A DNA stretch of 64,000 bases from Timema cristinae. Lineage: Eukaryota; Arthropoda; Insecta; Phasmatodea; Timematidae. The notes beneath the pieces are model-generated. The model was not told the DNA's origin. It saw nothing but the letters and a program-made list of their open reading frames with translations, and ran no database searches. Positions 10,708 through 20,674 of the stretch are shown piece by piece. Location: contig JBCFYV010011135.1 in assembly GCA_039000515.1 (NCBI GenBank), positions 26,096,419 through 26,160,418 of the forward strand, in the 5' to 3' direction. Numbering within the stretch: position 1 is the stretch's first letter; the number at the start of each line of letters is the position of its first letter. The translations under genes and the position numbers were made by a program.

Positions 10708-11254
10708 ATGCTAAACAAAAAACCCGAAAACGAACTGCCAATGGAAGGATTTTTTGCTCAATCCTAAGATTGAACGTTTTAAAATTACCAAAGCCAGAGA
10801 TTCAATTCAATTTCGGGCTTCGGCCGTCTCCAAACAGTCAAACTTTGTATTGTGCCACTACCAAACGACCAAAGTTTGAAATAACATTTTAGTTCCTTTT
10901 CTGGACCTAACTGAGCAGGTGGCACGCGCCAAAATTTGGAGCAATCACATGAATTCAAAAGGGCAAATGGATCTCATTGATAAGCAAACAGAACCGGACA
11001 GAGATAACAAATTTATTTTGAATTATCAAGACCACCTGACCAAATTGTTTTTTTTTATTAAACCTAACCTAACCGAAAGACTGTATTTTCATCTTTGGTC
11101 GTTTAATAATTGCACAATCCATGGTTTGGCTGTTTAAGACGGCCAAAGCCCGAAATTGGATATAACTTTAGGCTTTGGTCATTTTAACACGTCCAACCCT
11201 AAGATTGAGCAAAAAATCCGTCCATTGGCCATTTGCGGTTTTGCGTCCAGCATA
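10708..11254. mobile_element. Family M: fold-back element with long inverted arms
   Basis: The left arm (about 10708-10885) is the inverted complement of the right arm (about 11090-11254). Matching words include GATTGAGCAAAAAATCC, CTTTGGTCGTTT and GACGGCC(A/G)AAGCCCGAAATT. The ends read TATGCT...AGCATA. The central 200 bp contains an ORF of 72 codons without recognisable similarity. This is the structure of a fold-back or long-TIR non-autonomous transposon. It abuts the G element on its left. Confidence 0.85.
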
Positions 11255-11330
11255 CACACACACACACAACACACACATATATTTATATGAATTGTGTGTA
11301 TATATACAGTTTTCAAATAGCGGATACGGA
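11255..11330. repeat. (CA)n / AT-rich microsatellite
   Basis: CA repeats at about 11256-11278 followed by short ATAT-rich runs, starting at the end of fold-back element M. Confidence 0.85.
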
Positions 11331-11488
11331 AATTTTTTCCGTTTTGTAAGAATTGCCAGAAAATTATCATATTAAAATAAAACGAATACAATATATATAT
11401 ATTATACTTTTAAAAGTTTCACACTCAGTGGAACTTCTCCCAAGGGCGTTATAATCATGAATAATAAATCAAATAATAAGCTACATAT

Positions 11489-11695
11489 TTACTCGCATCG
11501 GTGGCCGCATGGTTTAAGGCGCTACTCTCGTGTTAGACCTGACTGTCAATAACGGGGATATCGAGTTCGAATCTTAATTGGATGTATTAAGGGTGGTTTT
11601 CCACTCTCCCTCCACGAGAATGCGATTACACTTCCTATAGATATAGCCTTCTTCATCCAAATCCATTAACGTGATTAGTAGCCGAATGGGTTAAA
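11489..11695 (+). mobile_element. SINE-A, plus strand
   Basis: GGTGGCCGCATGGTTTAAGGC head, GTTCGAATCTTAATTGG, CCACTCTCCCTCCACG body and a tail truncated near GTAGCCGAATGGG. The AACGGGTAGTAAG part is degraded. Confidence 0.8.
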
Positions 11696-11785
11696 AAAAC
11701 CAATAAAAATCAGGGTATATTTATGTATGTAATGTAATGCTATGTTACGTTATAGGTAGGCTACTCTCGTACCCAAACACACTAT

Positions 11786-12060
11786 TTGATATTATTAGGT
11801 GTTCTGTCTTACGACAGGTCCATTCCTTTTGTCAGTGAACTTATACCGCCAATTCACCCTGTCCTCTGCCTCCTTCAGCTCCTAGAATGTTCTTCTTTCC
11901 TTCAAGTCCTCCAATATTTAATCCTCCTGCTTCCTAAGCTCATCTTTCCCTCAACCTTTCCTTCTATGACGTCATACAGAAGACAGTTCCTCCTAAGGAT
12001 GTATCCGATCCAGTTTGCTTTGCTTCAATGAATCACATCCAAAATGGTTTTGATTTTTTG
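11786..12060 (-). mobile_element. LINE-1 remnant, second copy
   Basis: Nucleotide match to 8.2-8.47 kb. On the minus strand, with several frameshifts and stops, it reads EDLKERRTF, then AEDRVNWRYKFTDKRN and the terminal GPVVRQNT followed by a stop. The GPVVRQ ending is characteristic of the C-terminus of this insect-type LINE family and fixes the ORF end. No catalytic domain present. Confidence 0.85.
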
Positions 12061-12498
12061 ATATTCATAGCCTAGTTGGAATTTATTATATATATACATA
12101 TATATAATAAAATTCCAATATTTTATTGAAAACTAACCGGAAAATGTAAATTTAAAATTGAACGTAATATATATACGTATTATATATATTTTTTAAAAAA
12201 TCACGTATTAATACTAATAATATTATTGTGTGCTTATAAATTAGTGACGCATAAGAGAAGAAATCAAAACAAAAGAAGACCGTGCTTCCATTTAACATTT
12301 TGTTTGGAAACCCAATTACGAAACTAAACAGTAAAATGTCTCTCACAAAGAGTTTTATGCGTTTCGAAATAGTTTATCGCGCCAGCGAGCGTTTATTACT
12401 TTTCGAATGGCAACATTCAATGGAAAACTAGTATATATATGCTCGCTGACGTCAACTACACTGTAAAAAAAAAAAGGTTGTTTAGTTTATTTATTTTT
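12061..12498. other. A/T-rich stretch with TATA tracts
   Basis: TATATA-rich segments at 12085-12110 and 12165-12190. No family match and no convincing ORF. Confidence 0.5.
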
Positions 12499-12740
12499 TA
12501 GTACAGCGTCTCACCACCAGTTTGGGTGATACGCTTATGTGCTAAATACATTCATGTGTTAGGGATTAAGAGGATCTTATTTAGAGGAGGTGCACTGACA
12601 TTTGCGTGGAGGGAGAGTTGAAAACCATTAAGGAGAAAAATTATCTTTAGTGCACCCGACTGGGATCATACCCCCCGTATTTGGGCAGTCTAGTTTACTG
12701 CGAGAGTAGCGCGTTTAGACCTAGCGACCACCTAATTGGG
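12499..12740 (-). mobile_element. SINE-A, minus strand
   Basis: Tail CCAAACTGGTGGTGAGACGC, body CAACTCTCCCTCCACGCAAAT and head TGGTCGCTAGGTC on the minus strand. Complete but diverged. Confidence 0.82.
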
Positions 12741-12872
12741 TAAATGGCTAATTATTTAATTTATTTGAGGTATTTAATGTGTTCTTTCTGAACCGAATGA
12801 TTTAATCAGCCCGTGAGAATTTAGACATTTAGTCTTCCCGCCATCATCTTTCAAATATTTTCTTTAATTAGA

Positions 12873-13112
12873 TTACCCGCCTCTGTGGCGTAGTTGGCTA
12901 ACGCGCTAGTCGTGTTGTGCTCGACTGCTGAGGACGGGGAGATCGAGGTTCGAATCTCGGTCGGGTGAACTGGGGGGAGGTTTTTCCTAAATGGTTTCCC
13001 GCGCAAATGCGGGTTCACTTCCTCTAATTCAACCTTCCCAATTCCTAATCAAATAGCGTAATTAGTACTTAAAGCGTATAACCGAATGGGTGGTAAACGC
13101 GGTGCTAAATAT
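12873..13112 (+). mobile_element. SINE-A2, well preserved
   Basis: ACCCGCCTCTGTGGCGTAG head, CGAGGTTCGAATCTCGGTCG, GGGTGAACTGGGGGG and the tail CCGAATGGGTGGTAAACGC ending in (ATT)n. High similarity to the copies at 3.7, 58.7 and 61.3 kb implies recent activity of this subtype. Confidence 0.9.
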
Positions 13113-13330
13113 TATTATTATTTAATTAGATCACTATCGTATTCTTTATGTTGCACGTTATATATTTGTACCAAAAAAACTATTTAACTTTTCTTCTCAA
13201 ACAATTAAAGACTGCTCACGATTGTTGTTTGGAATGCTCTGCATTCTGCAGCCATGTTGTGGATAAGAAACTTCGTGAAAGTTCGCCTTTACCGGAAGAA
13301 GCCGAACTAGGAGAGACGACACATTGTCGA

Positions 13331-13761
13331 CATGGGAGCAGCGGAGGGGAACGCGCAGGAACACCGTTCCGGCACTACTTTTCGCGGAGAAATATTAGAT
13401 TTCATTATGCCGAGCCGAGTATTAAAATGTTCTTATGTTGAAAATATTCAAAATATATATATTTTTTTAAGTTTTATACTATGCCATTCTTAGTTAACAT
13501 TAGTTAGTTTTCATACTATGAATCAATAAATTCTTATTTTATTTACAGTTTTCTATGCAAGTTCTTGGAATTATGGGGAAGTATGCTAAGTAAGTTTCTT
13601 ACTTAGTTACCATTTAAAAAAAGGCTCCAAATAGATTTCAGAGGCATTTACGTTCGTGAAACTCTTACACCTCGGGCTTTTGGGGGAGGGGGGGGGCAGG
13701 CTGTGCGCCCCAAACGCCCCCTTCAACTTTGTGGTGGATACGGTCTTGCGTTACACCACTG
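13331..13761. mobile_element. Candidate hAT-type element
   Basis: The right end reads GCGTTACACCACTG, the inverse of a CAGTGGTGTAACGC hAT terminus. Identical 8-bp words ATTGTCGA flank the segment at 13323-13330 and 13762-13769. The left terminus CATGGGAGCAGCGG is only a weak match to the right one, so the call is tentative. GTTCCGGCAC near 13366 and the G-runs near 13683 fit subterminal regions of such elements. Confidence 0.5.
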
Positions 13762-13844
13762 ATTGTCGACCATAGGGCGGGCACACGATCTCAATTCACA
13801 ATGAGAGGAGTGTGTGACTAATGTGTTGGACCGTGACCTTGAGA

Positions 13845-14304
13845 CAAGGTCGTTGTTAAGGGGGAGGGTTTGGGGGTTCAACCCTTCCCTCCCCATCCCC
13901 CCGAAATTTAATGAATATATATGGCTTTTACTTATGGTTAAAACAATACCATAATAAAGGTACAAGTACAAATTAGGGGGCTGTTTTATAATAAAAATTA
14001 CTTCAGAGAGCTTCTAGAGGTGTTAAATATTTAGAATTTCTTAATTTTTCTAGCCTTCGGTAGCTATGGTGTTATATAAAAAAAACATCAGATAGCTTCT
14101 AGATGTGTTTAATATTTATATATTTTTTATTTTTCTAGCCTTAGGCAGTTATGGTGTTATGTTGCCATAAAAAACAAATCAGATAGCTTCTAGAATTGTT
14201 TTTATCATTCAGAATTTTTTTTCTAGCCCCCGGCAATTGGGTGATGTGCCCCCCAAACCCCTCCCCCAATCTCCCCTGAAATTGTCTGGCTACGTATGGC
14301 CTTG
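13845..14304. mobile_element. hAT-like element, same family as 62.0 kb
   Basis: Ends CAAGGTCGTTGTTAAGGGGG and GGCTACGTATGGCCTTG are imperfect inverted repeats. Flanks CCTTGAGA and CCTTGGAA may be an 8-bp duplication with two changes. Inside, a roughly 75-bp motif (CTTCTAGA, TTTCTAGCCTTCGG) recurs three times. The copy at 62,022-62,391 matches over its whole length in the opposite orientation. Confidence 0.75.
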
Positions 14305-14574
14305 CCTTGGAAGAACACTTGTTAAGGAATCCGATATGACACGGTCGGCGCACGGTCGGAGCACGGTCCTCTCAGTGTGACTCAAACAAAACGGTCTTAC
14401 ATGTTTACTCATATGGAAATGACAATGTTCGAGATTGTCTGCAGAGAGCACACAGTCGGCTTACTACAGTCCTCTCAGTGTGAATCCAACATTCGATGTG
14501 GTAGTGTGAGAGACGATATACCGGATGCAGTCTCGCCCCCCCCCCTCCCCAAACACCCCATGGCCTCTTCTCTC

Positions 14575-14610
<36 letters not shown>

Positions 14611-14789
14611 ATATATGAGACAAAACGTCCTGTCACAAAAAAAAGGGGGGAATGGGTAGGGGGTGGTGGGGTATATTATAGGGAGGACATCCTGTTGCGG
14701 GACGAGGGAGAAGGGGGGGGGGGGGGCGCTACGTGACACGTAGGATATTTTGGCTTAAGCAATACTTTCCAAACACAGCTCTAAAATAT
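14305..14789. other. Mixed segment with CT repeat and purine tract
   Basis: Contains two similar words near 14365 and 14471 (GTCCTCTCAGTGTGA), a C9 run, (CT)n at 14577-14608 and a purine-rich tract at 14635-14730 with G13. The overlapping ORFs on both strands are low-complexity artefacts. Confidence 0.7.
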
Positions 14790-15010
14790 ATAGATTCTAT
14801 ACGCATAATACATGATAATTACTCTATTGAAGGTAAGGATGAAGCAGGGTATTTTTTAAAGGTATTCTACCAGTATTCGCGTGAAAAGAGAGTGGGAAAA
14901 CATTTAGGGGGGGGGGGGAGGAGATACCCTCAGTAGACCTGACTAGGATTTGAACCCCTGATATCGCCGTCATCATCAGGCTAGTCTAAATATAAGGATT
15001 ACAACGTTGG
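14790..15010 (-). mobile_element. SINE-A, diverged
   Basis: Minus-strand body CACTCTCTTTTCACGCGAAT and a head with GGTTCAAATCCTAGTCAGG; contains a G-run near 14908 on the plus strand. The tail palindrome is lost. Confidence 0.7.
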
Positions 15011-15114
15011 TTCATTGGTTCTCAAAGAGTGTACCACGGTTTCAGTGGATATATTTTTTAAAAGAAATAAAATAATAATGTTTGAAAGATTTAATATATT
15101 ATTTAGGGGCATTT

Positions 15115-15885
15115 TATCATCATCATCATCATCAAATGTTTCAAGCCTGAGGTTGGGTCAGTTTAGTAAAATGCCTCCATCTTACTACACCCTTCCACTA
15201 TTCTTCCTTTTTTGATTGATTCCATTCTTATCCTCTCGCTTGCACACTTTCTTTTATCTGTTTCCTCCCATCTCTTGCTTGGTCTCCCTTGTCCCTCTTT
15301 TTCCTACATTTTCTTTGCATCTCATTCTCCTTCTCCATCATTACATGTCCATACCATCTCAACCTTGCTTCCTCTACTATCTCATGTACTCCAACATCCT
15401 CATTACATGTCCATACCATCTCAGTCTTTCTTCCTCTACTATCTCATGTACTCCAACATCCTCATTACATGACCATACCATCTCAGTCTTGCTTCCTCTA
15501 CTATCTCATGTACTCCAACATCCTCATTACATGACCATACCATCTCAGCCTTGCTTCCTCTACTATCTCATGTACTCCAACATCCTCATTACATGACCAT
15601 ACCATCTCAGTCTTGCTTCCTCTACTATCTCATGTACTCCAACATCCTCATTACATGCCCATACCATCTCAGTCTTACTTCCTCTACTATCTCATGTACT
15701 CCAACATCCTCATTACATGTCCATACCATCTCAACCTTGCTTCCTCTACTATCTCATGTACTCCAACATCCTCATCACATGACCATACCATCTCAGCTTT
15801 GCTTCCTCTACTATCCCATGTATCCCCACTCTTCCCCTGATAGCTTCATATCTAATCTGGTTTCTCCTTGTGACAGTTAACATTT
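15115..15885 (-). mobile_element. LINE-2 remnant carrying a minisatellite
   Basis: Reading from the right on the minus strand: LTVTRRNQIRYEAIRGRVG, then GIHGIVEEAKLRWYGHVM, the tandem array (15345-15838), another VEEARLRWYGHVM, then with frameshifts KESVQAR...KMEAFY and stop, and a 3' tail of (GAT)n at 15117-15135. This is the C-terminal ORF2 and 3' end of a non-LTR element whose RLRWYGHVMR motif is widespread in invertebrates. The (GAT)n tail suits an RTE-like element. No catalytic domain remains. Confidence 0.88.
15345..15838. repeat. 62-bp minisatellite made of LINE-2 codons
   Basis: Eight units of exactly 62 bp, each with TCCTCTACTATCTCATGTAC and ATCCTCATTACATG. On the minus strand each unit reads VGVHEIVEEARLRWYGHVM, so the array duplicates about 20 codons of the LINE-2 ORF with a two-base register shift per unit. 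Variants are few (ACCATACC against CCCATACC; ACCTTG against AGTCTTG). Confidence 0.96.
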
Positions 15886-16100
15886 CAGGATTTACTAACT
15901 TAACCTGAGACATGACGCTTAGTACAACACATCCAGCCCTAGCTCATAGATACTTACTAATTGGATAACAGCTTACCAACTAACTTAACTAGACAAACCC
16001 AACTATTAACAACTTTATATTTAACCATTTGTGAATTGAAGTCTAAACATTAATCTGAATTATATCAATCGCGATTTTTAACTAATTAAATACATGTTCC

Positions 16101-16355
16101 AGGGGTAAGGTGTCAGACTTCTGTGCTGGGGGTCCGGGGTTCAATCCTCGGTCCCGGCACAGATTTATCTGATTACCAAACCCTTTCTTCACCTCTGACA
16201 AGACGTGTATTAATCACAACTTGTGAATGTAGGGAATGCCAGGCCTCCCACTGTGGTTCGGATCTCACGTTAAACTGTAGGTCCTTCATTTCATTTCACA
16301 TTACACATTAGAGTAAGTGCGTAGTAACACTAACGGGTAGTAAGACGTGGTGTTG
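16101..16355 (+). mobile_element. SINE-B, plus strand
   Basis: GGGGTAAGGTGTCAGACTTC head, GGTTCAATCCTCGGTCCCGG, body and tail ACTAACGGGTAGTAAGACG. The first roughly 15 bp of the head are missing or altered. Confidence 0.88.
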
Positions 16356-16771
16356 ATAGTAATATACATTACAGGCTAAGCTTATATTCTTACTATTAAT
16401 TATTTCAACGTGACGTTAATCATTGCATACCTTTTTTTTCTGTCGTCCTGTATAGCTTCCAAACTTTGTGACCACCGCACCATTCCTGTCCCCCCTCCCC
16501 TTTACACTCCAACCAACGTGTTCAACCAATCGAAAGCAGTCCACTTGAACATCTCTCTAGTCCACTTCACGTGTGATGGATAATCAATATGGGACAGAAC
16601 CCCTTCAGTTATTGGTCCAGTTCGCGAGATGTTCTCTGTGATGAGATGTACCAAAGTACAATTTTCATGGGTGGGGGGTGGGGGGGGGATAATTGAAAAA
16701 AAATTACCAACATATTCTTATGATTTCAACATTTTGATAATATTTTAATATTCCATTAGTATTCTTTAAGT
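16356..16771. other. No feature seen; short G-run
   Basis: Contains a G-rich run near 16670-16689. No ORF or family match. Confidence 0.5.
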
Positions 16772-16935
16772 CGAAAAAAAATCATACCTATACACGGGAA
16801 TCGAACCTGGGACCTTTGGTTTAGTACGCCAATGCTCTAACCACTGAGCTATCCAGGAATCGTCCCGTGCCCAGGGTCATTGTTCACTCATATTTTAAGG
16901 AAGAGTCTGTGATGGATGTGTGGATATAATCGGTT
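16772..16935 (-). mobile_element. SINE-C, left half of a head-to-head pair
   Basis: Minus strand: ACATCCATCACAGACTCTTCC, AAAATATGAGTGAACAATGACC, then a tRNA-like part CCTGGATAGCTCAGTGG, TTAGAGCATTGGC, GTACTAAACCAAAGGTCCC, GGTTCGATTCCCGTG. D-arm and T-arm consensus are good, but the acceptor ends do not pair and an unrelated leader precedes it, so it is a SINE rather than a tRNA gene. Confidence 0.82.
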
Positions 16936-17062
16936 AGCACGTCCATAACAGACTCTGCCTTCAAATATGAGTTAAGATTGTCTCTGAATACGTGACCATT
17001 CCTAGCTAGCTCAGTAACAAAAGGTTCCGGGTTCGATTCCCATGTCCAGGTGTCAATTTTCA
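16936..17062 (+). mobile_element. SINE-C, right half of the pair
   Basis: ACGTCCATAACAGACTCTGCC, AAATATGAGTTAAG, TAGCTAGCTCAGTAAC with a deletion in the anticodon region, then GGTTCGATTCCCATGTCCAGG. Its leader meets the leader of the inverted copy on the left, giving a near palindrome. Confidence 0.8.
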
Positions 17063-17077
17063 ATTTAAAGAATATGA

Positions 17078-17130
17078 TAATATATATATATATATATATA
17101 TATGGAGAGAGAGAGATATATATATATATG
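17078..17130. repeat. (AT)n with GA interruption
   Basis: TA repeats interrupted by GGAGAGAGAGAGA. Frames crossing it encode low-complexity YIYI runs only. Confidence 0.9.
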
Positions 17131-17185
17131 CGGCCAAAACCACAGGTACGTAACAAATTTAATATCTATCGTCGACCTTGGCGGC

Positions 17186-17322
17186 CGATTTTCATTGGTC
17201 CAAACCCAGCCGGAACTGACTGATTTTGTTCTTGAGCGATAAAAACCCGTTGCACAACTTCCTTCGGAGGGTGAAATAGAGCCGTCGGTTAAGAAAGTCC
17301 ACGTTTGATACCTCAAATAAAT
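17186..17322 (+). mobile_element. SINE-E, 3' part
   Basis: GTCCAAACCCAGCCGG, TTGAGCGATAAAAACCCG, CACAACTTCCTTCGGAGGG and GAGCCGTCGGTTAAGAAAGTCCACG match the 44.3-kb copy. The internal CGATTGTGG segment is deleted. Confidence 0.75.
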
Positions 17323-17611
17323 GAAAACAATTATATACATCTAAAGTGACAATTGCAGATCATATGACTTAACGTATGAATACATGAAAGGTATGGTACA
17401 GTTTTAAAAAACTTTTAATTCAATAAGACTACCTTAAACGGGGATATTATTAAAATAATTATGATTACTGTTGAGTATTTGCACGATACCTTTTAATGTC
17501 ACTAGGACCATTGGATAAAAGTACTAGAAAACAATCTCATGTTCTTACCTTATTGAATGGGATTGAACGAGAAGCGAGAAAAGGCAAGCTTTTTTTTTCC
17601 GTTTCTATACC

Positions 17612-17695
17612 AAAACAATTTGTTGGACAACATAAATAAAATATTGCTCCAGTACAAACAAAAAGTTTAATTTTCTTCAAAGATTTAAGTTCGTG
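17612..17695. mobile_element. Family P, one arm
   Basis: TAAATAAAATATTGCTCCAG, TACAAACAAAAAGTTTAATT and TTCTTCA match the outer arm of family P. The second arm and centre are absent here. Confidence 0.55.
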
Positions 17696-18149
17696 CTAAT
17701 CCCAACAATACAGTTGGCTATCCCCCTTTAACGTTAAGGTTCGCTCATTTTATTCTCGGGAGATCTTCGGGTGAATTCGGCTCCTGTCGGCCGATTAGTT
17801 CCGGAATCTGAATGTAGGGGCTCAAAATACGCCACCGTAGCTTCTTGTGGTTAAATTTCAAAACGGAGAAAAGTAATATTTTCCTCACGACTTGAATTGG
17901 TTATAACTGTGCGAGAATTGTGAACGACCCAAGCTATGTATCCTGACTTAATTACATCAGTATTTATCCGATATGAAGTAAGATCATTTCCTTAGAGCTC
18001 AGGACATAGTTAAAGGAAATTTAATATTACGAACTGAATCTGGCTCCTGCTATGGTTAGCAACTAGAAATATTTACATAGTACAACAAATATTTAAAATA
18101 TAAAATGGTTATTGATAAATAAGACAGGGGTCTGAAAAAAATAATGTAT
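17696..18149. other. No feature seen
   Basis: Mixed-composition DNA with no ORF of note or repeat-family match. Confidence 0.5.
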
Positions 18150-18610
18150 CAAGTAACCTTTCTAAATGTCAGATAAGGTTCTTACTATTAAAATTGTACC
18201 GCAGTAACGTTTCTAGCTGTCAGATAAGGTTCTTCCTATGAAATTGGACGTAGTAACTTTTAGTGTCAGATAAGTTCTTCCTATGAACATTGGACTGTAG
18301 TAACTTTTCTAGCTGTCAGATAAGGTTCTTCCTATGAACATTGGAGTGTAGTAACTTTCTAGTTGTCAGATAAGGTTCTACTATGAACATTGGACTGTAG
18401 TATTTTTCTAGCTGTCAGATAAGGTTCTTCCTATGAACATTGGGCTTGTTTAGATAATCTTGTACTCAGCTGTCAGATAAGGTTCTTCCTATGAACATTG
18501 GACTGTAGTAACTTTTCTAGCTGTCAGATAAGGTTCTTCCTATGAACATTTGAGAACTGTTAGAGTAACTTTTCTAGCTGATCAGGATAAGGTTCTTCCT
18601 ATTTAAATAA
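18150..18610. repeat. 51-bp minisatellite, about 9 decayed units
   Basis: GCTGTCAGATAAGGTTCTTCC, TATGAACATTGGACTGTAGT and AACTTTTCTA repeat with many small indels (e.g. TAAGTTC, GATCAGGATAAGG, a 15-bp expansion near 18447). Same unit as the cleaner array at 34.2-34.8 kb. Confidence 0.93.
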
Positions 18611-18827
18611 ATGCCTATAATACCTTCACATCAAGTTATGTTTTACATCCAACTTATCTTTCTACACCTATGAAGACGTCACACCTTAGTTGAAGTTTTC
18701 TTTCAACACTTTCCATTAGGCCTCGGATTACCACTGCGTGTTCTCAGTGACACAAGACTCAAAGACACATGAAATGCGGGCCTGCCTGTCAACGGATGAA
18801 AAAAAAAAATCCATAAGTTGTTTCTTT

Positions 18828-18928
18828 CAGCAGCGAGTCTTACTACCAGTTCGGATAATACGCTAATTTACTAATTATACTTATGGTTCTATGGGGGCAG
18901 CAAGGTTATATTTATAATAGTTTCGACA
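18828..18928 (-). mobile_element. SINE-A, 3' fragment
   Basis: Tail AGCGAGTCTTACTACCAG and TTCGGATAATACGC, with the start of the body (AAGGTTATATTTA) on the minus strand; 5'-truncated as expected for target-primed insertion. Confidence 0.72.
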
Positions 18929-19405
18929 CATGTGTTATAATCTTCTTCATTGAGTCAATTGACATTATGAAACAAATTATTTTAAATATTTTATTATTAA
19001 AATACTTTTAAATATTTTTTTTAACCAGAATAAAAAATAAACATTATTTTGATAATATTAAGATATAGCTACATTTTGAACAAAATTGATAAGGCTATAA
19101 TGAAAAATTTAAATTTGTCGAGAATCTCTTGTCAGTAAAATAATTTTGAGTATTATTTTGTTAGAAATAAACGTGGGTACATTTTTTGAGCTGCGCTTTT
19201 AAAGCCAATTAAAATTTTAATGATCAAGTTATAGCGTTATCTACCCTTAAGTTTAGTGTCATAATTCAAAATCATTAGTTTTCTTCGAGCTACGACCATC
19301 TAGTATCTAGATATCATTCAAAATATCATCACACAACAAGGATATAATTTTAATTACGGCACTGTTCGTATAAAAGTGGGCCACATTTCACTCAATTTAA
19401 ATTAG
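18929..19405. other. A/T-rich stretch, no feature seen
   Basis: TTTTAAATATTTTATTATTAAA-type composition. No ORF or family match. Confidence 0.55.
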
Positions 19406-19535
19406 TTGAAAAAATGACACCTTTATACAGGAATTGAACCCGGTACCATTGACCTAGCTCATAAATACTCTACCATTTAACTTTCAGAGATCATTCCATC
19501 CTTAAGAGTAATTTTTCTCTCATAGTTTGTGATGA
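19406..19535 (-). mobile_element. SINE-C, diverged
   Basis: Minus strand: ATGGTAGAGTATTTATGAGC, GGTACCGGGTTCAATTCCTG and TATAAAGGTGTCATTTTTTC. It lacks a clear D-arm. Confidence 0.6.
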
Positions 19536-19673
19536 AACGTTACCGTAATACATTTAAATGACTTTTAAACCTGTTTGTTGATATTCTTGAAATAACACCT
19601 TAATTACAATCTTGTCTTGTATACTTGGCAGCATAACAGCTTCCAGAGACTATTATTATTGATTGTATTATTA

Positions 19674-19918
19674 TTAGCACCGCGTCTTACTTCCCGTTCG
19701 GGTTATACGCACTTACGCTAATGTGTAGTGGTTAGGGTGATTGTGAGATGAAATGGAGGACCTACAGTTTAACGTGGGATCCGAACCACGGTGGAGGCCT
19801 GGCATTCTCACACATTCACAAGTTGTGATTAATACACGTCTTGTCAGAGGTGAAGGAAAGGGTTTGTCAGTCAGATAAATCTGTGCCGGGACCGAGGATT
19901 GAACCCCGCACCCCTTCC
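19674..19918 (-). mobile_element. SINE-B, lacking the first part of the head
   Basis: Full tail, body and B-box (GGTTCAATCCTCGGTCCCGG on minus), ending at GGGGTGCGGGG; the GGTGACCTGGCGG part is missing. A 5' truncation is typical of retrotransposition. Confidence 0.88.
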
Positions 19919-20094
19919 AGAGTCGCAAATGTATTTGCTATCTGATAGCTCACGAAACTTGGGCCGTTAATTTTCAGCTGACGATTCATCACGTAATGAA
20001 TTTATTATAATTCCTGGAAGCTCCCTAGGTAACCAAGAATTTGCCAATCATACGCAGCGATTAGGTTGAATTTAGACAAAACTTCCAAACGTAC

Positions 20095-20400
20095 ACTAGT
20101 TTGTTGTTTACTGTAATTAACACAAAACTATGTTCTATGACTCTATACATATCTATACTTGTAAACATAGTTTAAAAGTTGACACTCTGAAAATACCACA
20201 TATTTCTGATGATCACTAAAATCTTAATGTCCGGGAAACGAAAGGTAACAGTTATAGGAGCGTAGAATGGATCTTTGTGAATAGAATGACGTCATTTAAT
20301 AGTGGGATCACAACATATTGTATTGTCATTTGTATTTTCCTCCTCCCCTGTTAGTTCACCTACTGCTGGACAATGGCATCCAGATACGTATGAAGTCGGT
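20095..20400 (+). repeat. Repeat H, copy 1
   Basis: TGTAAACATAGTTTAAAAGTTG, ATGTCCGGGAAACGAAAGG, TATAGGAGCGTAGAATGGATC and CCTACTGCTGGACA recur at 29.8-30.2 kb with moderate divergence. No ORF crosses it in both copies. Class unknown. Confidence 0.85.
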
Positions 20401-20674
20401 TGTTTTCTGGCATTCAGGAATTTTCTGATAGGATATTCTAGCGTCCAATAGGATGTTATATTTGAGATCCGGGCCACTTGAAACTTGCCAATCCACCCCT
20501 AAACTAAGCCTCTTAGAACTTTTTGGAAGTCAACGTCGAAATAAACTTTCCCTTCTTTCACATCCCCTTTTTTTCAAGTTTTGAAAGGGAGCTACAAATT
20601 TACTCTAACATAAATCTACCCAACAAATTTCTACCCCTCAATATTTACAGAAGACGAAAGAAGCTGCTTGCCTG
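20401..20674. other. Left flank of the 78-bp array
   Basis: No family match; it differs from the left flank of the larger 78-bp array at 35.3-35.5 kb. Confidence 0.5.

Noticed and set aside
11060..11080. Telomere-like CCTAACCTAACC words
   Set aside because: Only two or three short copies, inside the centre of fold-back element M; not a telomeric array.
11786..12031. 81-codon plus-strand frame
   Set aside because: It is the antisense of the second LINE-1 remnant, whose coding strand is minus.
14377..14739. Overlapping 119- and 91-codon frames on both strands
   Set aside because: They run through (CT)n and a purine-rich tract; low-complexity peptide with RERERE and GGGG runs.
15216..15880. 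Plus-strand frames of 81-126 codons in the 62-bp array
   Set aside because: They read the antisense strand of the LINE-derived array; the meaningful peptide is on the minus strand and belongs to a dead retrotransposon.
16785..16862. tRNA gene on the minus strand (CCTGGATAGCTCAGTGG... GGTTCGATTCCCG)
   Set aside because: The D- and T-arms look good, but the acceptor strands do not pair, the anticodon stem is mismatched, and the same leader and body recur in other SINE-C copies.
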